From contig CP073692.1 in the NCBI GenBank assembly GCA_018228665.1, forward strand, positions 1,810,046-1,874,045: DNA of 64,000 nt, read 5' to 3'. The notes below the pieces were generated by a model. The model saw only the letters and a program-made list of their open reading frames with translations, did no database searches and had not been told where the DNA came from. Shown in pieces: positions 22,901-31,981 of the stretch. Source of the stretch: Faecalicatena sp. Marseille-Q4148 (GTDB taxonomy: Bacteria > Bacillota > Clostridia > Lachnospirales > Lachnospiraceae). How positions within the stretch are numbered: position 1 is the stretch's first letter; each line of letters opens with the position of its first letter. A program made the translations under genes and the position numbers.

Positions 22901-24839
22901 CACATTTTTCAACTTTCAGACGGGCTGTGATGGTGCGGTTGTTCAGGATATAGCTGTAAGTCTTTCCGTCAGAGGAAATGAATACCGTAAAGTCCGGGAC
23001 AAAGGCTTTGCCTTCCTCGCCTGCGATCTGATGGACCGTATAATGTCCATAAGGAAGCGGTTTACTGGAAGCAAAACCATCCGCATCCGTGGTAAGAAGG
23101 TCACGTTCACTTTCCTTTGCCGCGTCATAGCTCCCGGCTGCCTTTAAGTAAACTTCAAAGACTGCGCCTGCTTCCGGGCGTTCGATGATACCAGCATTGG
23201 GATCGTCGGTATTTTCGCCCTCAGGCACATCCGGGTCCAGGTCATCGGTGTGCTTGACAAGCTGGATACTTCCGTAAATAACCGTTTCCGTCACCTGATT
23301 TTCTGTGGCATTGAGTTCCACTTCATACAGGGAAGGGGATGCACCCACTTCATAAATGGTTTCATTCAGAAGATACCCGGTGCTCGGTTCGATTTCCCGG
23401 ATCGTCCAGCCATCCCCGCATACATAATAGCGGGTCATAAAGCTGCCATCCGGTCCGGTAGTATAAGTGTCGATCAGTTCGCCATCACGGAAGATCCCAT
23501 AGGCCGCCCCTGCAAGCGTGGCATCCCCCTGAGCATTTCCGGTGTCAGCATCACTCTTTACCACATGGACGCGAAATTTCTTCAGAATATTGCTGAAATG
23601 TACCGAAGAAGTTTGTCCGCTTTCAATGGTCACGTACTGTGCGGAAGGGGTCACATAGCGGTCCACCGGCAGCTCTTTTACCAGATAGGTTCCCGGCAGG
23701 AGCTTCTTTTCAATCTGGCCGTTTTCTCCGGTCGTGACTTCCTCATTGACTTCATTTCCCAAAATGTCCGTACCGGAAATATGGAAGGTGATACCGGAAA
23801 CAATGCCGTCCTCACTGGTCTTGACAAGTTTTGCAGTACCGTAAGTTTCCGTTTTGATCTTTACAAAGAAGGAAACCGGATCGCTGGCGCCGGTCATCAT
23901 GGTCTGGTAGCCTGGTCTGCCCCAGATCAGCATGTCATTTGCCACCGGGATATTCTTTCGGAATTCAAACAGCACCGGGTCCATCATCATCTGCCTGCTG
24001 GTAAAGGTGTATTCATTTCCGTTTCTTGTCACAGAAACGCCGCTGCCTTTCAAAGCCTCCAGGTCGATCTTCAAGTTGTTGGTATCTGTGACCGTCAGGG
24101 TATAGACCTTTTTTTCTACATCCCATTTCAGTTCCAGTTCCGGTGCTTCGCTTTTCTTAGAAGAAGTAAAGGAAGGGACTGTGGAATGGGAAGCGACCTG
24201 TGCCAGAATCCAGTCATAGGCTTTTTCAGCCGGTCGTCCGGCGATCACGCTGAAATACTGGTCACCATCTGCGTGGCCGTTTCCGTGGCGGTTGTACGGA
24301 TCGCTTCTAAGCTGCTGCTGGTATTCCCAAAGGATGATCTGGGTTGCCATCTTATAGTCATCCTCGTTGATCCCGGAAACAGGGAGCGCCGCACCGGGTT
24401 TCCAGCCATAGATCGCAGTCAGGGTGATCCCCCTCCTTGCCTCGGCAGGAAGCAGGTTCAGGTATTGGCTGTTGGTCCCGCTTTCTGAAACATAGGTGTT
24501 TTCCGAAGTATGGTAAGGAATCCCGCTCTCCACACAGTAAACCTGATGGCTGATCCCGTCAGAATCCGTCAGCATATAGTGCCGGTAAGCATTGCCCCCG
24601 GAACTGGTGTGTACGTCGATGGTTCCGTCTGCATGGTAGGCAAGATAGGTGTAAGGTGCCGGGGCGCGGTAGTGGTTTCCATCAGAGCCCACATACTGGT
24701 CGCCCAGCCAGGAGCTTGCCGTTTGTCCGACAGACATGGCAAAAGCCTGAGCCGGAAGAAGCCCCAAAATGCTTGCCATACAAAGCAAAAACGCCAACAG
24801 CTTGCGAAAGCCGCGGCGCCTGGTTATGATATGTTCCAT
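19929..24839 (-). CDS. Giant SpaA-type thioester adhesin fused to a class B sortase
   Basis: A single uninterrupted frame of 1,636 residues. It has a signal peptide (LLAFLLCMASILGLLPAQAFA) and a thioester domain with Cys in VYCVESG (about 101) and Gln in ATQIILWEY (about 168). About nine SpaA/prealbumin repeats follow with isopeptide-type Glu (for example YLVKELPVDRY, IVKEISAPDLY, FIKESKAPEGY), then a PKNPEKPSVP linker and a sorting-like signal PVPQTGDDP (about 1330), a membrane helix and a basic stretch. Without a stop there is then a second membrane segment and a full sortase B domain: His in IIYGHNMRDG (about 1516), Cys in TLSTCTPGG (about 1614), Arg in GRFLVMGKL. Normally these are two genes. 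The protein would be a surface adhesin tethered to its own putative processing enzyme, probably aiding mating-pair contact. Confidence 0.9.
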   Translation of the reverse strand: MEHIITRRRGFRKLLAFLLCMASILGLLPAQAFAMSVGQTASSWLGDQYVGSDGNHYRAPAPYTYLAYHADGTIDVHTSSGGNAYRHYMLTDSDGISHQVYCVESGIPYHTSENTYVSESGTNSQYLNLLPAEARRGITLTAIYGWKPGAALPVSGINEDDYKMATQIILWEYQQQLRSDPYNRHGNGHADGDQYFSVIAGRPAEKAYDWILAQVASHSTVPSFTSSKKSEAPELELKWDVEKKVYTLTVTDTNNLKIDLEALKGSGVSVTRNGNEYTFTSRQMMMDPVLFEFRKNIPVANDMLIWGRPGYQTMMTGASDPVSFFVKIKTETYGTAKLVKTSEDGIVSGITFHISGTDILGNEVNEEVTTGENGQIEKKLLPGTYLVKELPVDRYVTPSAQYVTIESGQTSSVHFSNILKKFRVHVVKSDADTGNAQGDATLAGAAYGIFRDGELIDTYTTGPDGSFMTRYYVCGDGWTIREIEPSTGYLLNETIYEVGASPSLYEVELNATENQVTETVIYGSIQLVKHTDDLDPDVPEGENTDDPNAGIIERPEAGAVFEVYLKAAGSYDAAKESERDLLTTDADGFASSKPLPYGHYTVHQIAGEEGKAFVPDFTVFISSDGKTYSYILNNRTITARLKVEKCDAETGKIIPVTGTGFQIKDLSTGEFITQTVYYPNPETLNTFYVSDEGWLMLPEPLAAGDYELYEVAAPYGYVLSDQPVPFTIDGSEAVVTVTQYNMPQKGQLTITKTGEVFASVQENDGLYQPVYEVAGLPGAVYDVIADEDIYTGDGTLRAEKDMVVETLTTGEDGTAKSGSLYLGRYRLEERQAPSGCVLNPQPEYVELTYAGETIEVTQTAAGLYDERQKVDVTLFKAMETDDLFGLGMNEEYKDISFGLYASADLTAADGSVIPAGGLLEVVSVSSEESGGYSASFASDLPFGSYYVKERTTNGAYILSDQEYPVVFEYAGQETALVQILVNEGEAVSNELLRGRVDGVKVGENPEGGEDVTLAGALMGLFRPDTEEFTEENALLTAITGKDGSFSFENIPYGHWIVKEISAPDLYTVSPQQHHVYIGADGQHIEIRVENTLIRGSVQVTKTEAVEEPSPVEKEDKKDKNSFLRFLPGAVFDLYADSNANQEYDPDDQKIGTLKETDAGYHTAENLLAGGYFIKESKAPEGYQPDSNAYYFSITEDGQVAVVENGEAGHGFTNEAYRGNLKITKDSSDGRKDGFAIEVKSADGSYCETFTTPKSGVIEVKGLRVGIYTVTEVANRASKDYIIPDAATVEIKADQTSTVQFFNEKPEKPDNPKNPEKPSVPSNPSTPQKPVPQTGDDPYIFLYGGLLAAVLIGGSVFAVYYFKKGKYSRTSPKRTAVGVSVLSLCVLVALGSGFLVFRDLNQYAESKDAYRDLAGYVEVPEQTASPESAPDPTEPKRDDADIVLPSVDFETLRENGPDIIGWLSLPDTVLNYPVTHTDNNEYYLNHLYDGTYNKVGCLFADYENRADFSDRNTIIYGHNMRDGSMFALLNRYDEQSYFDTHRQMYLVTPKGGYVMEIFTAFAAKPEESGSKTSPWQLSWKDDGAYTTWLTAMKERSAVESDVTVTCSDKVLTLSTCTPGGTGRFLVMGKLVKVDNEI

Positions 24840-24867
24840 GAAAAAATCCTCACTTTCATAAAATCTA

Positions 24868-24891
24868 AAAGGACAGCCTTATTTGCTGTCC
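24868..24891 (-). repeat. Hairpin containing the DUF4366 stop codon
   Basis: AAGGACAGC and GCTGTCCTT pair with AAATAAG as loop, so the TAA stop of the upstream gene lies in the loop. TTAGATTTT follows. It may partly terminate or stabilise the mRNA before the adhesin-sortase gene. Confidence 0.55.
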
Positions 24892-25997
24892 TTGTCGTCA
24901 AAATCATCCTCGGAAAGATATTCCGGTTCCCCGTATGCCTCATCCGGGTCAAAGCCTTCTCCATAACCGTCATCCTCAAATTCCGCATCGTCCTCGGCCT
25001 GCTGTTTCGGACGCACGATTTTTACATAGTAACCGATCCCGCCGACCGCAAGTAAGGCAGCAAGGATAAACAGGATCGTGCCGACACTGCCGGTCTCTTT
25101 CTTCGGCTTTTCCGGTTCAGCCGGTTTTTCGGTTTCCGTCGGCTTTTCTTTTCCTTTGCAGCCACTCAAGTCATTTTTGCAGACCGGACAGCCGGTATTG
25201 ACTTTTCCTGCCTCACATTTTTCGGTGCAGCTGCAGCTTTCTTCCTGGGGAATCATGCTCATGCTGCCATTGTTCTTTTCTGCAAGCGCCATCAGGTCGG
25301 ACTCTGTGACGCCGTTTAAGAAGTAGACATTGTTATCTTCCCGTTTCCCGTCGATCACCAGATAAAAGACATTGCCCGCGTCCGTAGTGATGGTGTAAAA
25401 CTGTTTTTCCCCATCCGTACCGCTGATATTGTCCTGTACCGTTCCGGTGCCTTCCGGGGTAAATGCACCTTCCGGGATCGCAGAAGTATTTTCCTGCTGT
25501 CCGGTACTGTTATCTGAACCGGAAGAATTTCCGCCGCCGGAAGGGGTTGCAGCGTTTGAGCCGGAAGGTTTTTCTTCCTTAGGCGGTTTTGTCTGTGTAC
25601 CGGACGGACTCTGGGGTGCTGCCGCAGCAGGTTTCTTTTCAGGAGCCGGTTCTTTGTAATACGGATTATCCAGCTTTACCACATCAGAACGGTTGCCGGC
25701 ATAATCTTTTGCGTATATGCTTACCTGTTTTTCTGTTCCTGCATAATCTTTTAGTGCAACCGACGCTTTCCCATCGGTGAGGGAGTTGATACGGTTTTCA
25801 TCAACAAAGACCGCCTCCACGCCGGATAGATCGTCACTGCTTTCTATTTTCAGGGCATCGCCCTCCAGGGAAGCAGTCAGCGTTGGCGGTGTGGTGTCTT
25901 TGGAACCGCCGGCATGAGCCGTTACAGGTAATGCGCTGACACTTACAAGAAGCGTAAGCGCCAGCAGCAGGGAAAGTTTTTTAAGCCTCATGCACAT
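24879..25997 (-). CDS. DUF4366-type ICE surface protein (CD1107 family)
   Basis: A 372-residue secreted, membrane-anchored protein. It has a signal peptide (LSLLLALTLLVSVSALPVTAHA), a short Ig-like part (TPPTLTASLEGDALKIESSD), a long Pro/Ser/Gly linker, and the DUF4366 core with NVFYLVIDGKREDNNVYFLN. A Cys-rich knot (CSCTEKCEAGKVNTGCPVCK) comes next, then one membrane helix (GTILFILAALLAVGGIGYYV) and a very acidic cytoplasmic tail. It lies in the type IV secretion block between the wall hydrolase and the adhesin and is probably part of the envelope complex. The precise role is unknown. Confidence 0.85.
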   Translation of the reverse strand: MCMRLKKLSLLLALTLLVSVSALPVTAHAGGSKDTTPPTLTASLEGDALKIESSDDLSGVEAVFVDENRINSLTDGKASVALKDYAGTEKQVSIYAKDYAGNRSDVVKLDNPYYKEPAPEKKPAAAAPQSPSGTQTKPPKEEKPSGSNAATPSGGGNSSGSDNSTGQQENTSAIPEGAFTPEGTGTVQDNISGTDGEKQFYTITTDAGNVFYLVIDGKREDNNVYFLNGVTESDLMALAEKNNGSMSMIPQEESCSCTEKCEAGKVNTGCPVCKNDLSGCKGKEKPTETEKPAEPEKPKKETGSVGTILFILAALLAVGGIGYYVKIVRPKQQAEDDAEFEDDGYGEGFDPDEAYGEPEYLSEDDFDDKDSK

Positions 25998-26226
25998 CCT
26001 CCTTCTCCTGCGGTAAAACAGTTTCCGAAGGGGCTGCCTGCTGTGATTTCAAAAAATCCGCAAGCTGCTGGGGCGTCAGTTTGAAACTGCGCGCCACCGC
26101 CACATAATCGGTATTTTCCAGTTCTGTTTTCTGTTCCTCCAGCTTATGGAGCTTTGCCTGCATTTCCGCAATCTTTGTTTTGGTCTTTTCAATTTCCTTT
26201 TCCAGTTTTTCAATTTTAGGATTCAA
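25981..26226 (-). CDS. DUF4315-type small coiled-coil protein
   Basis: Eighty-one residues. The first half is a heptad coiled coil (KIEKLEKEIEKTKTKIAEMQ), followed by a short helical domain (SFKLTPQQLADFLKSQ). It is typically encoded between the NlpC/P60 hydrolase and the DUF4366 protein in this ICE family, as here, and overlaps the latter by 17 bases. It is possibly a scaffold or chaperone for the secretion complex; function unproven. Confidence 0.85.
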   Translation of the reverse strand: MNPKIEKLEKEIEKTKTKIAEMQAKLHKLEEQKTELENTDYVAVARSFKLTPQQLADFLKSQQAAPSETVLPQEKEDVHEA

Positions 26227-26244
26227 TTTATTACCTCCAATCTG

Positions 26245-28923
26245 TTAAGGCAGACGCCCAAATGTATAAAAATGCTGCTGCCAGTAGCTTGTATTGATGT
26301 TTGCATAAGAAATCGGGTCTCCACAGTGGATCATCATTCCATTTCCCACATAGATTCCTACATGGCTTGCGCCGCTGGTGTTGTAGGTTCCCTGGAAGAA
26401 GATCAGGTCGCCCGGTTTTGCATCCGCACTTGATACCGGCGTACATACACCTAAAAGACCATCCGCGGTCAGCCTTCCAAAATTCCAGCCAACGCCGCAG
26501 TTGTTGATCACCCAGGACACATAGCCGGAACAGTCAAAGGAAGTGGAAGGGCTTGCGCCTCCCCATACATACGGATAGCCAAGATATTTTTCCGCCTCGG
26601 CCATCATTGCGGCAAACTGTTCATCTGCAAGGGCTTCCGGTGGAATGTCATAATCGAAGTAGTTTCCTGTGCCGCCTGAACCAACTTCCGGCAGGTGCCG
26701 TTCGCTGGTATCGCCGGTATCGGCAAAATACAGGGGATTCAAATACTGGCCGTCAACCAGGACTTCTAAATGCAGGTGGGGACCGGTAGAATTTCCGGTA
26801 TTTCCGACCTTTGCGATCACATCCCCGGCTTTGACTTCCTGCCCGACAGAAACAAGGATCTGGGAACAGTGCCCGTATTTGGTCGTCAGGGTATGTCCTT
26901 CGTATGCCTCGCCTTCAATGGCAACACATAAGCCATAACCGCCGGCATTTCCCGCAAGGGTGACCGTTCCGTCATGCCCGGCAAGGATCTCTGTGCCCTC
27001 CGGCATTCCGATGTCCACACCGGTGTGATAGTTCTTTTCCCCACTGATGGGATGTACCCGGTAGCCGTAATAGCTGGTCACATAAGGGAGCCAGTTGGTG
27101 CCAAAGACATTTTTGACATACTGGCGGTTTCCTTTTGTCTGCAGCAGGATCTCGCAGATCTCTTTCTGGTCTGCGTTCATCCGGGAAACGACCAGGTTTT
27201 CCAGAGGTATAACCGTGAGTTTGACATTTAAGATGCGCCATTCATAAGGCACTTCCTCCTGGGTTTCTTCTCCGGTTTCCGGGTCAACGGAAGTTTCTGT
27301 GCGATAACGGATCTCGGTTTCTTCTGAAAAGGACAGGGTATATTGTTCCTGGAAAAGCTGCTGCAGCACACTTTCCACTTCATCGTAAGTAAATCCCTGA
27401 TAAGCAGAAGTCAGATACCCCATCAGCACATACGGGTCATGCTCGATTGCGCCCAGGTTATACCGGTATTCGTCATAGCCGGGGCGGTCTGATTCCACCC
27501 GGTCTATTTCCATTTGCAGATCCGTTTCCCACTCGGTATAGGTAAGCTCCGCCTGGTTGATGTCCTGATCATCTGCAAGATAGGTAGAAGCAGCCAGACT
27601 TCCCAAACCGCCGGTCCCGATATTGGAGAACGTGGAAAACAGGGACGTGATCAGGAAAATTACCAAAAGGAGAAGCAGGAGGACAAGGCAGATCACAGGG
27701 TGCCGTTTGACCGCATGGACAATACCGACGCTGACCCTCTCTGTTGCGACTGCGGCATTTTTGGCCTGTTTCCCGGCTTCACGGGCAGCCTTGGCATACT
27801 GCCTTTTCAGTTTTTGTTTCTGCCACATCCGGGCAAGCACATGTTTCTTCAGATCCGGGTGTTCGTTAAGAGCCTGCCGGTAGGCAAGTCTTGCGTTCGC
27901 CTTTGCTGATTTTTGCTGTAATTTTGCTGCCTTTCGGTAGGGAGCGGTTTTATGCCGGTGATATGCCGTGCGAAGCCCTGCCTCGCCCACAAGTTCAGAG
28001 CGGTGGGCTGCTTTGATCCCCACATTTTCATCCTCTGCCTCATAAATCTTTTTATGGGCGTAACCAATGGCAGTATTGGCGCCCGCCTTGACCGGACGCA
28101 GGGGTACAGGTCCTTTTACATGGGCCTTTTGGGATTTAACCTCCTTTTCAAATTTTAAGTGTTTTTTGGCTTTTCCGGTCTCCGGGTCGGAAACCGTCCC
28201 CATGCGCAGTTTCTTCCGGGCCGGCAGTCGGTTTTGTGCCTGCTCTGCTTTTTGTGCAGTCCGTTCCGCCTTCCGTCTTGCATGGGTGAGCTTTTTATCC
28301 TCTGTCTCCGGCGGTAGTTCATCCGCAGTAAATTCCAGCTTGGATGTTTTTGGCGGTTCGCTATCCACACACTTTTCCTTCTGCGCTGCCTGTTCCTCCG
28401 CCTGTGCCGCTTCCTGAAAACGCTGCTGATATTTGTTCCCATGCTGATGTGTCCGGTAACGGTGTTCCTGACCGGATCTGTCTGTGCTGTCCGGTGTGGC
28501 TGAGCCTTCGGAAGAAGGAGCATATTTTCCGGTATCATGGTCTGTCACATCCTCTGTTACAAAAGAACGCCTGGAAGCCTCCTGCCGGAAATTGCTTCGC
28601 CCGTTTTCCTGTGTCGGGGACTCTGTTCCGGCAACATCCGGTATCTCAAAGCGATCCGAAAAAACATCCAAAGCGGCTGCATAAGCCTCGCCCTGTTCCA
28701 GCAAGGACACCGGTGTTTCCGGTGACAGATGGGAAAATTCCGTCTGTACAGGGATGTCCTGCCTGTGTGTCTTGCCGTTGACAGAAGAAGGGGTGTCCCG
28801 TGCCCTGCGCAGGTCAAAATCCTGTTCGGTCTGCCTGGCTGCCGGTTGATCTTCCCCGTGGGAATCACGCACCGGCATCCGGGTATCTTTGCGCTTCCTT
28901 TGAAATTCCCTGTCGTGTGCCAT
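26245..28923 (-). CDS. VirB1-like bifunctional wall hydrolase (M23 + NlpC/P60), CD1108 family
   Basis: Opens peptidoglycan for the conjugation channel. The start at 28923 (MAHDREFQRKRK) has GGAGG eight bases upstream. The first 400 residues are a long, basic, low-complexity cytoplasmic region. A membrane helix follows (VICLVLLLLLLVIFLITSLF), then an extracellular M23 endopeptidase (HTGVDIGMPEG and GPHLHLEV metal ligands) and a C-terminal NlpC/P60 domain (Cys in FDCSGYVSW, His in SHVGIYVGNGMM). Both active sites look complete. About 892 residues. It directly follows virB4 in the T4SS operon. Confidence 0.93.
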   Translation of the reverse strand: MAHDREFQRKRKDTRMPVRDSHGEDQPAARQTEQDFDLRRARDTPSSVNGKTHRQDIPVQTEFSHLSPETPVSLLEQGEAYAAALDVFSDRFEIPDVAGTESPTQENGRSNFRQEASRRSFVTEDVTDHDTGKYAPSSEGSATPDSTDRSGQEHRYRTHQHGNKYQQRFQEAAQAEEQAAQKEKCVDSEPPKTSKLEFTADELPPETEDKKLTHARRKAERTAQKAEQAQNRLPARKKLRMGTVSDPETGKAKKHLKFEKEVKSQKAHVKGPVPLRPVKAGANTAIGYAHKKIYEAEDENVGIKAAHRSELVGEAGLRTAYHRHKTAPYRKAAKLQQKSAKANARLAYRQALNEHPDLKKHVLARMWQKQKLKRQYAKAAREAGKQAKNAAVATERVSVGIVHAVKRHPVICLVLLLLLLVIFLITSLFSTFSNIGTGGLGSLAASTYLADDQDINQAELTYTEWETDLQMEIDRVESDRPGYDEYRYNLGAIEHDPYVLMGYLTSAYQGFTYDEVESVLQQLFQEQYTLSFSEETEIRYRTETSVDPETGEETQEEVPYEWRILNVKLTVIPLENLVVSRMNADQKEICEILLQTKGNRQYVKNVFGTNWLPYVTSYYGYRVHPISGEKNYHTGVDIGMPEGTEILAGHDGTVTLAGNAGGYGLCVAIEGEAYEGHTLTTKYGHCSQILVSVGQEVKAGDVIAKVGNTGNSTGPHLHLEVLVDGQYLNPLYFADTGDTSERHLPEVGSGGTGNYFDYDIPPEALADEQFAAMMAEAEKYLGYPYVWGGASPSTSFDCSGYVSWVINNCGVGWNFGRLTADGLLGVCTPVSSADAKPGDLIFFQGTYNTSGASHVGIYVGNGMMIHCGDPISYANINTSYWQQHFYTFGRLP

Positions 28924-28956
28924 TGTTCTCACCTCCGATCCATTTTAATTTTTGTC

Positions 28957-29192
28957 TCACGCTTTGGTCCCCGCTACTTCATCCGGTCTTGTGGTAAGCA
29001 CGCTGTACAACAGTGTGTCCTTCGGGAAGTGGTCCACAAAGGGGATGATCACATTTCCAAAGAACAAAAGCCCCTCGCCGGGACCAGAATGGGTCACATA
29101 GGAAAGCTGGTGCGGGGAGATCCCCAACTGCTTTGCCAAAATCTGACGGTCTCCCTGGGCCTGGTTGAGCATATAGATAAAGTCTGAGTTCT
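28957..29192 (-). CDS. VirB4 ATPase, exon 2 (C-terminal part)
   Basis: Encodes the last 78 residues of VirB4 (DFIYMLNQAQGDRQILAK ... TTRPDEVAGTKA). It begins with AGAACTCAG directly after the group II intron. Joined to exon 1 (31982-34220) it restores one frame: 2,239 + 236 = 2,475 bases, exactly 825 codons including the stop, reading ...IENIF-ENSDFIYML... across the splice. It cannot be translated sensibly without splicing. Confidence 0.9.
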
Positions 29193-31981
29193 ATAGTGAT
29201 AGGTAAGCCTCTGATATCATCTCGGGCTTTTCCCCCACTCCACACCGTGCATGCGACTTTCACCGCACACGGCGTTCCATCGGTTAGTATTTTTCATTGT
29301 CTAAACAATCAACCTTTGAATAGAATAAAAACTGTAGTAGTTGAAATAAGATTAAATAGGTTGCATGGAAGCCAACTCACGAAGGTGGTTAACCTTTATA
29401 AGCTGTTTGATATCTAGCTGTAGTAAATCCATATATTTGTAAATAGTTTCCGCTTTTGAAGCATGAATGAGTTTATGTACGGAATTCTTTATGAGAATAA
29501 GATTCTCATAGGCATCCGTACCGCCTAAATGTCGGGGTAACTTATGATGGCAATGAATTTCCCCAACAGAGGAGAATTCAACACCTGTTATAGCACATTT
29601 TCCCCATTGGGCTGAGAAGAGAGATATTCGATTGTCTGCGTATTCCGCACTATTGGAATAGGCTGGTTGACGCATGAGAGCCAACATCATAGGGATGTTG
29701 ATTCTCAGACAGTTGTGAATACCTTCTCGTCCTTCGGGAGTGTAATAATTCCAGCTCTTCTTACGGAAAAGTGGGTTTTTGTGCTGTGTGTATCCTATTG
29801 GATACACGGGCTCATTCGTACCAGCGACATATCGCATCATTTTGGATTTACCAAAACGGGCTTTTTCAAACTCCGTAAGCTCTCGCCCTGTTTTCACAAG
29901 ACGGTTGCCTGTGCGAGTGCTAAGCCTGTTTGTCAGCAAGGTCATGACTGTGCGGTTTAGGGAAGCACAATCATGATTAACATGTGTGGCGATACAGTAA
30001 TAATTCTGCATGCCAGTAACCATACTGTTATAGAGTCTGATTTCCCCCTGTTCGCCATATATTTTGCGAGGGTGAACGATTCTCTTTGCCTGTTCTTTAA
30101 GCTTCTCCCTTTTGTGCTCGAGATTTTTATCTGCGATATGAGATATAACCACGAGTTTGTTGCCTTTTCTGTGAACTTTCATTTTGAATCCGAGAAAATC
30201 AGAGTAATGATTTCTTACATTGACAATCCTCGTTTTCTTTTCAGAAATTTCCAGTTTGAGCCTTTCTTTCAGCCACAGAGTGACTGCACATTTGGTGCGT
30301 TCAGCGGAGTCCTTTGTCCTACAAAAGATTCGAAAATCATCTGCATAGCGAACAATGAACATTTCCTTCAGGTTAGATTTCTTAGCCTGTCGAAAGCCGT
30401 TTTCAGGTCTAGCATTCCGTTTGCAAATCGGACACCATTGCCATTGACTTTCTACCCAGTGGTCTAATTCGTTAAGCACGATATTAGCCAGAAGTGGCGA
30501 TATAATACCTCCCTGTGGGGTTCCTTTGTCGGGTGTGATAAAAGTCCCATCTTCCAGTTTGATTGGTGCTTTGAGAATTCGTCTTATGACAAATATCAGT
30601 TGCTTGTCATGAATACCCATAGCCCATATCTGTCGTATCAGCTTGGCATGATTCACGTTATCAAAGAACCCTTTTATATCGAATTCAATGACATAGTGAA
30701 GATTGGCATGTTGAAGTAGCTGATAACTTCTTGCTATAGCGTTCTCAACCGAATGGTTCGGTCTGAATCCATAGCTGTTTTTGCTGAACTTAGCCTCACA
30801 AACAGGTTCCAATACCTGTTTGATACATTGTTGAACAAGTCTATCCCATATACACGGAATCCCTAAGGGTCTCATTTTACTTGGGTCGTATGGTTTTGGT
30901 ATCTCCTTACGCCTTACAGGTTTTGGGCGATACCCATGTTCACTTCCATTAATAATAAATCTAACTTTTTCAACAACCTCATCGGGGGAACATCTTCCAA
31001 TGTCCTCGATTGTGAGATTGTCTGTGCCACTTGTTTTACTTCCCGTATTTTTCTTGATATTTCTGTACGCTAGAAGAATGTTTTCCCGTTGAAGAATGAC
31101 AGACATTAAATCTGTAAAAACTTCTCAGTTCAAACTTGCCTGGTATAGATTATCAATCGTATTCTGCATTCCGTAATACTCATTGTGACGCAGATTATCC
31201 TCACAGAGCAGTTGCTTTTTCTTTTTCATGGTCATAAGGCATCACTCTCCTTTCTTGGGAAAGTGTCCCTTTTTGTCATACTCATAATCCTTATAAGATT
31301 GAATGACAACAATTGTTTCTAACCGACTAAAGCCCATTCCTCGAGCCCGCCTTTTTCGTAGGGCTGTCGTAGGTTCGAGCTTCGCTTTTCAGCACAGATT
31401 AGGCGGCTTATATGATTCGTCCGCAGATTGCTTATGAGCAACTCTGTACCTTTCCACGTTCCGATAATTCTATCTGTGCATATATCCTTAGGTGTTCGCT
31501 ATAGTCCTGTCAGCTTGATTGTGCCTGTAACACAATACGGAGTTTCATATTTTCGATTCTTACTACACCGCACTGACCCACAATTAAGTGTCCATACATT
31601 TCTATATGGTAAACATCTAGACCCGTACATTCGCGGTTTTCGTCAGTCCGTCGTGGACATTCTCACCATAGATATTTTATAGACTCCCGACGTGTCATCT
31701 GCATACAGTACCTCTACCGCACTTTCGACAGCTGTATTTCTACACTGTTTCGGCAGACTTCCGCCGACTTTATCGAGCTCCAGACCCCAACCATTACAGT
31801 CGGAGCCGGTCGAAGTATCAGAGAAGGCATTTCAAGGCGTTACCCCATCATTCTACCTTTCGAATTATCAGTTGTTACTTACCTCGTAAGAAGGTAAGTC
31901 CGACGATTTTAGCATCGCATGGCCATAAGTCCATGAAGTTTTACCCTCATAGAGCGATGTTTGTGCGTCAACGTGTCGCAC
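29193..31981 (-). mobile_element. Group II intron inserted in virB4
   Basis: 2,789 bases on the same strand as virB4. The 5' end reads GTGCGAC (the GUGYG consensus) and the 3' end ATCACTAT (AY consensus). A clear domain V with GTGCGGTGAAAGTCGCA is located about 50-70 bases before the 3' end. The internal ORF in domain IV is a reverse transcriptase/maturase with an HNH domain. The 860 bases right of it (31240-31981) hold no gene and are domains I-III of the ribozyme. Boundaries are fixed by restoration of the virB4 frame. Confidence 0.93.
29352..31106 (-). CDS. ltrA: Group II intron-encoded protein (RT-maturase-HNH)
   Basis: Helps the intron splice and reverse-transcribe itself into new sites. 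From the ATG at 31106 there are 584 residues: RT domains with the catalytic FIVRYADDFRIFC, GTPQGGIISPLLANI, the maturase X region, and a C-terminal HNH endonuclease (CAITGVEFSS, CHHKLPRHLGGTDAYENL). The usual N-terminus (KHNEYYDMQ-type) is present upstream in the same frame, starting at an ATG at 31235 with GGAGAG before it. That part is separated by an in-frame TGA at 31125-31127 (SLN-stop-EVFTDLM). The protein may therefore be made without its first 43 residues, or the ORF may be decaying. Confidence 0.9.
   Translation of the reverse strand: MSVILQRENILLAYRNIKKNTGSKTSGTDNLTIEDIGRCSPDEVVEKVRFIINGSEHGYRPKPVRRKEIPKPYDPSKMRPLGIPCIWDRLVQQCIKQVLEPVCEAKFSKNSYGFRPNHSVENAIARSYQLLQHANLHYVIEFDIKGFFDNVNHAKLIRQIWAMGIHDKQLIFVIRRILKAPIKLEDGTFITPDKGTPQGGIISPLLANIVLNELDHWVESQWQWCPICKRNARPENGFRQAKKSNLKEMFIVRYADDFRIFCRTKDSAERTKCAVTLWLKERLKLEISEKKTRIVNVRNHYSDFLGFKMKVHRKGNKLVVISHIADKNLEHKREKLKEQAKRIVHPRKIYGEQGEIRLYNSMVTGMQNYYCIATHVNHDCASLNRTVMTLLTNRLSTRTGNRLVKTGRELTEFEKARFGKSKMMRYVAGTNEPVYPIGYTQHKNPLFRKKSWNYYTPEGREGIHNCLRINIPMMLALMRQPAYSNSAEYADNRISLFSAQWGKCAITGVEFSSVGEIHCHHKLPRHLGGTDAYENLILIKNSVHKLIHASKAETIYKYMDLLQLDIKQLIKVNHLRELASMQPI

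Noticed and set aside
21357..24488. Plus-strand open frames of 596 and 412 codons
   Set aside because: Both lie opposite the adhesin-sortase gene, whose repeat domains and catalytic motifs are unambiguous. The composition is that of reverse-strand reading.
29193..29351. Intron 3' region as a separate small gene
   Set aside because: It folds as domain V/VI of the ribozyme, and its small frames have no ribosome sites.
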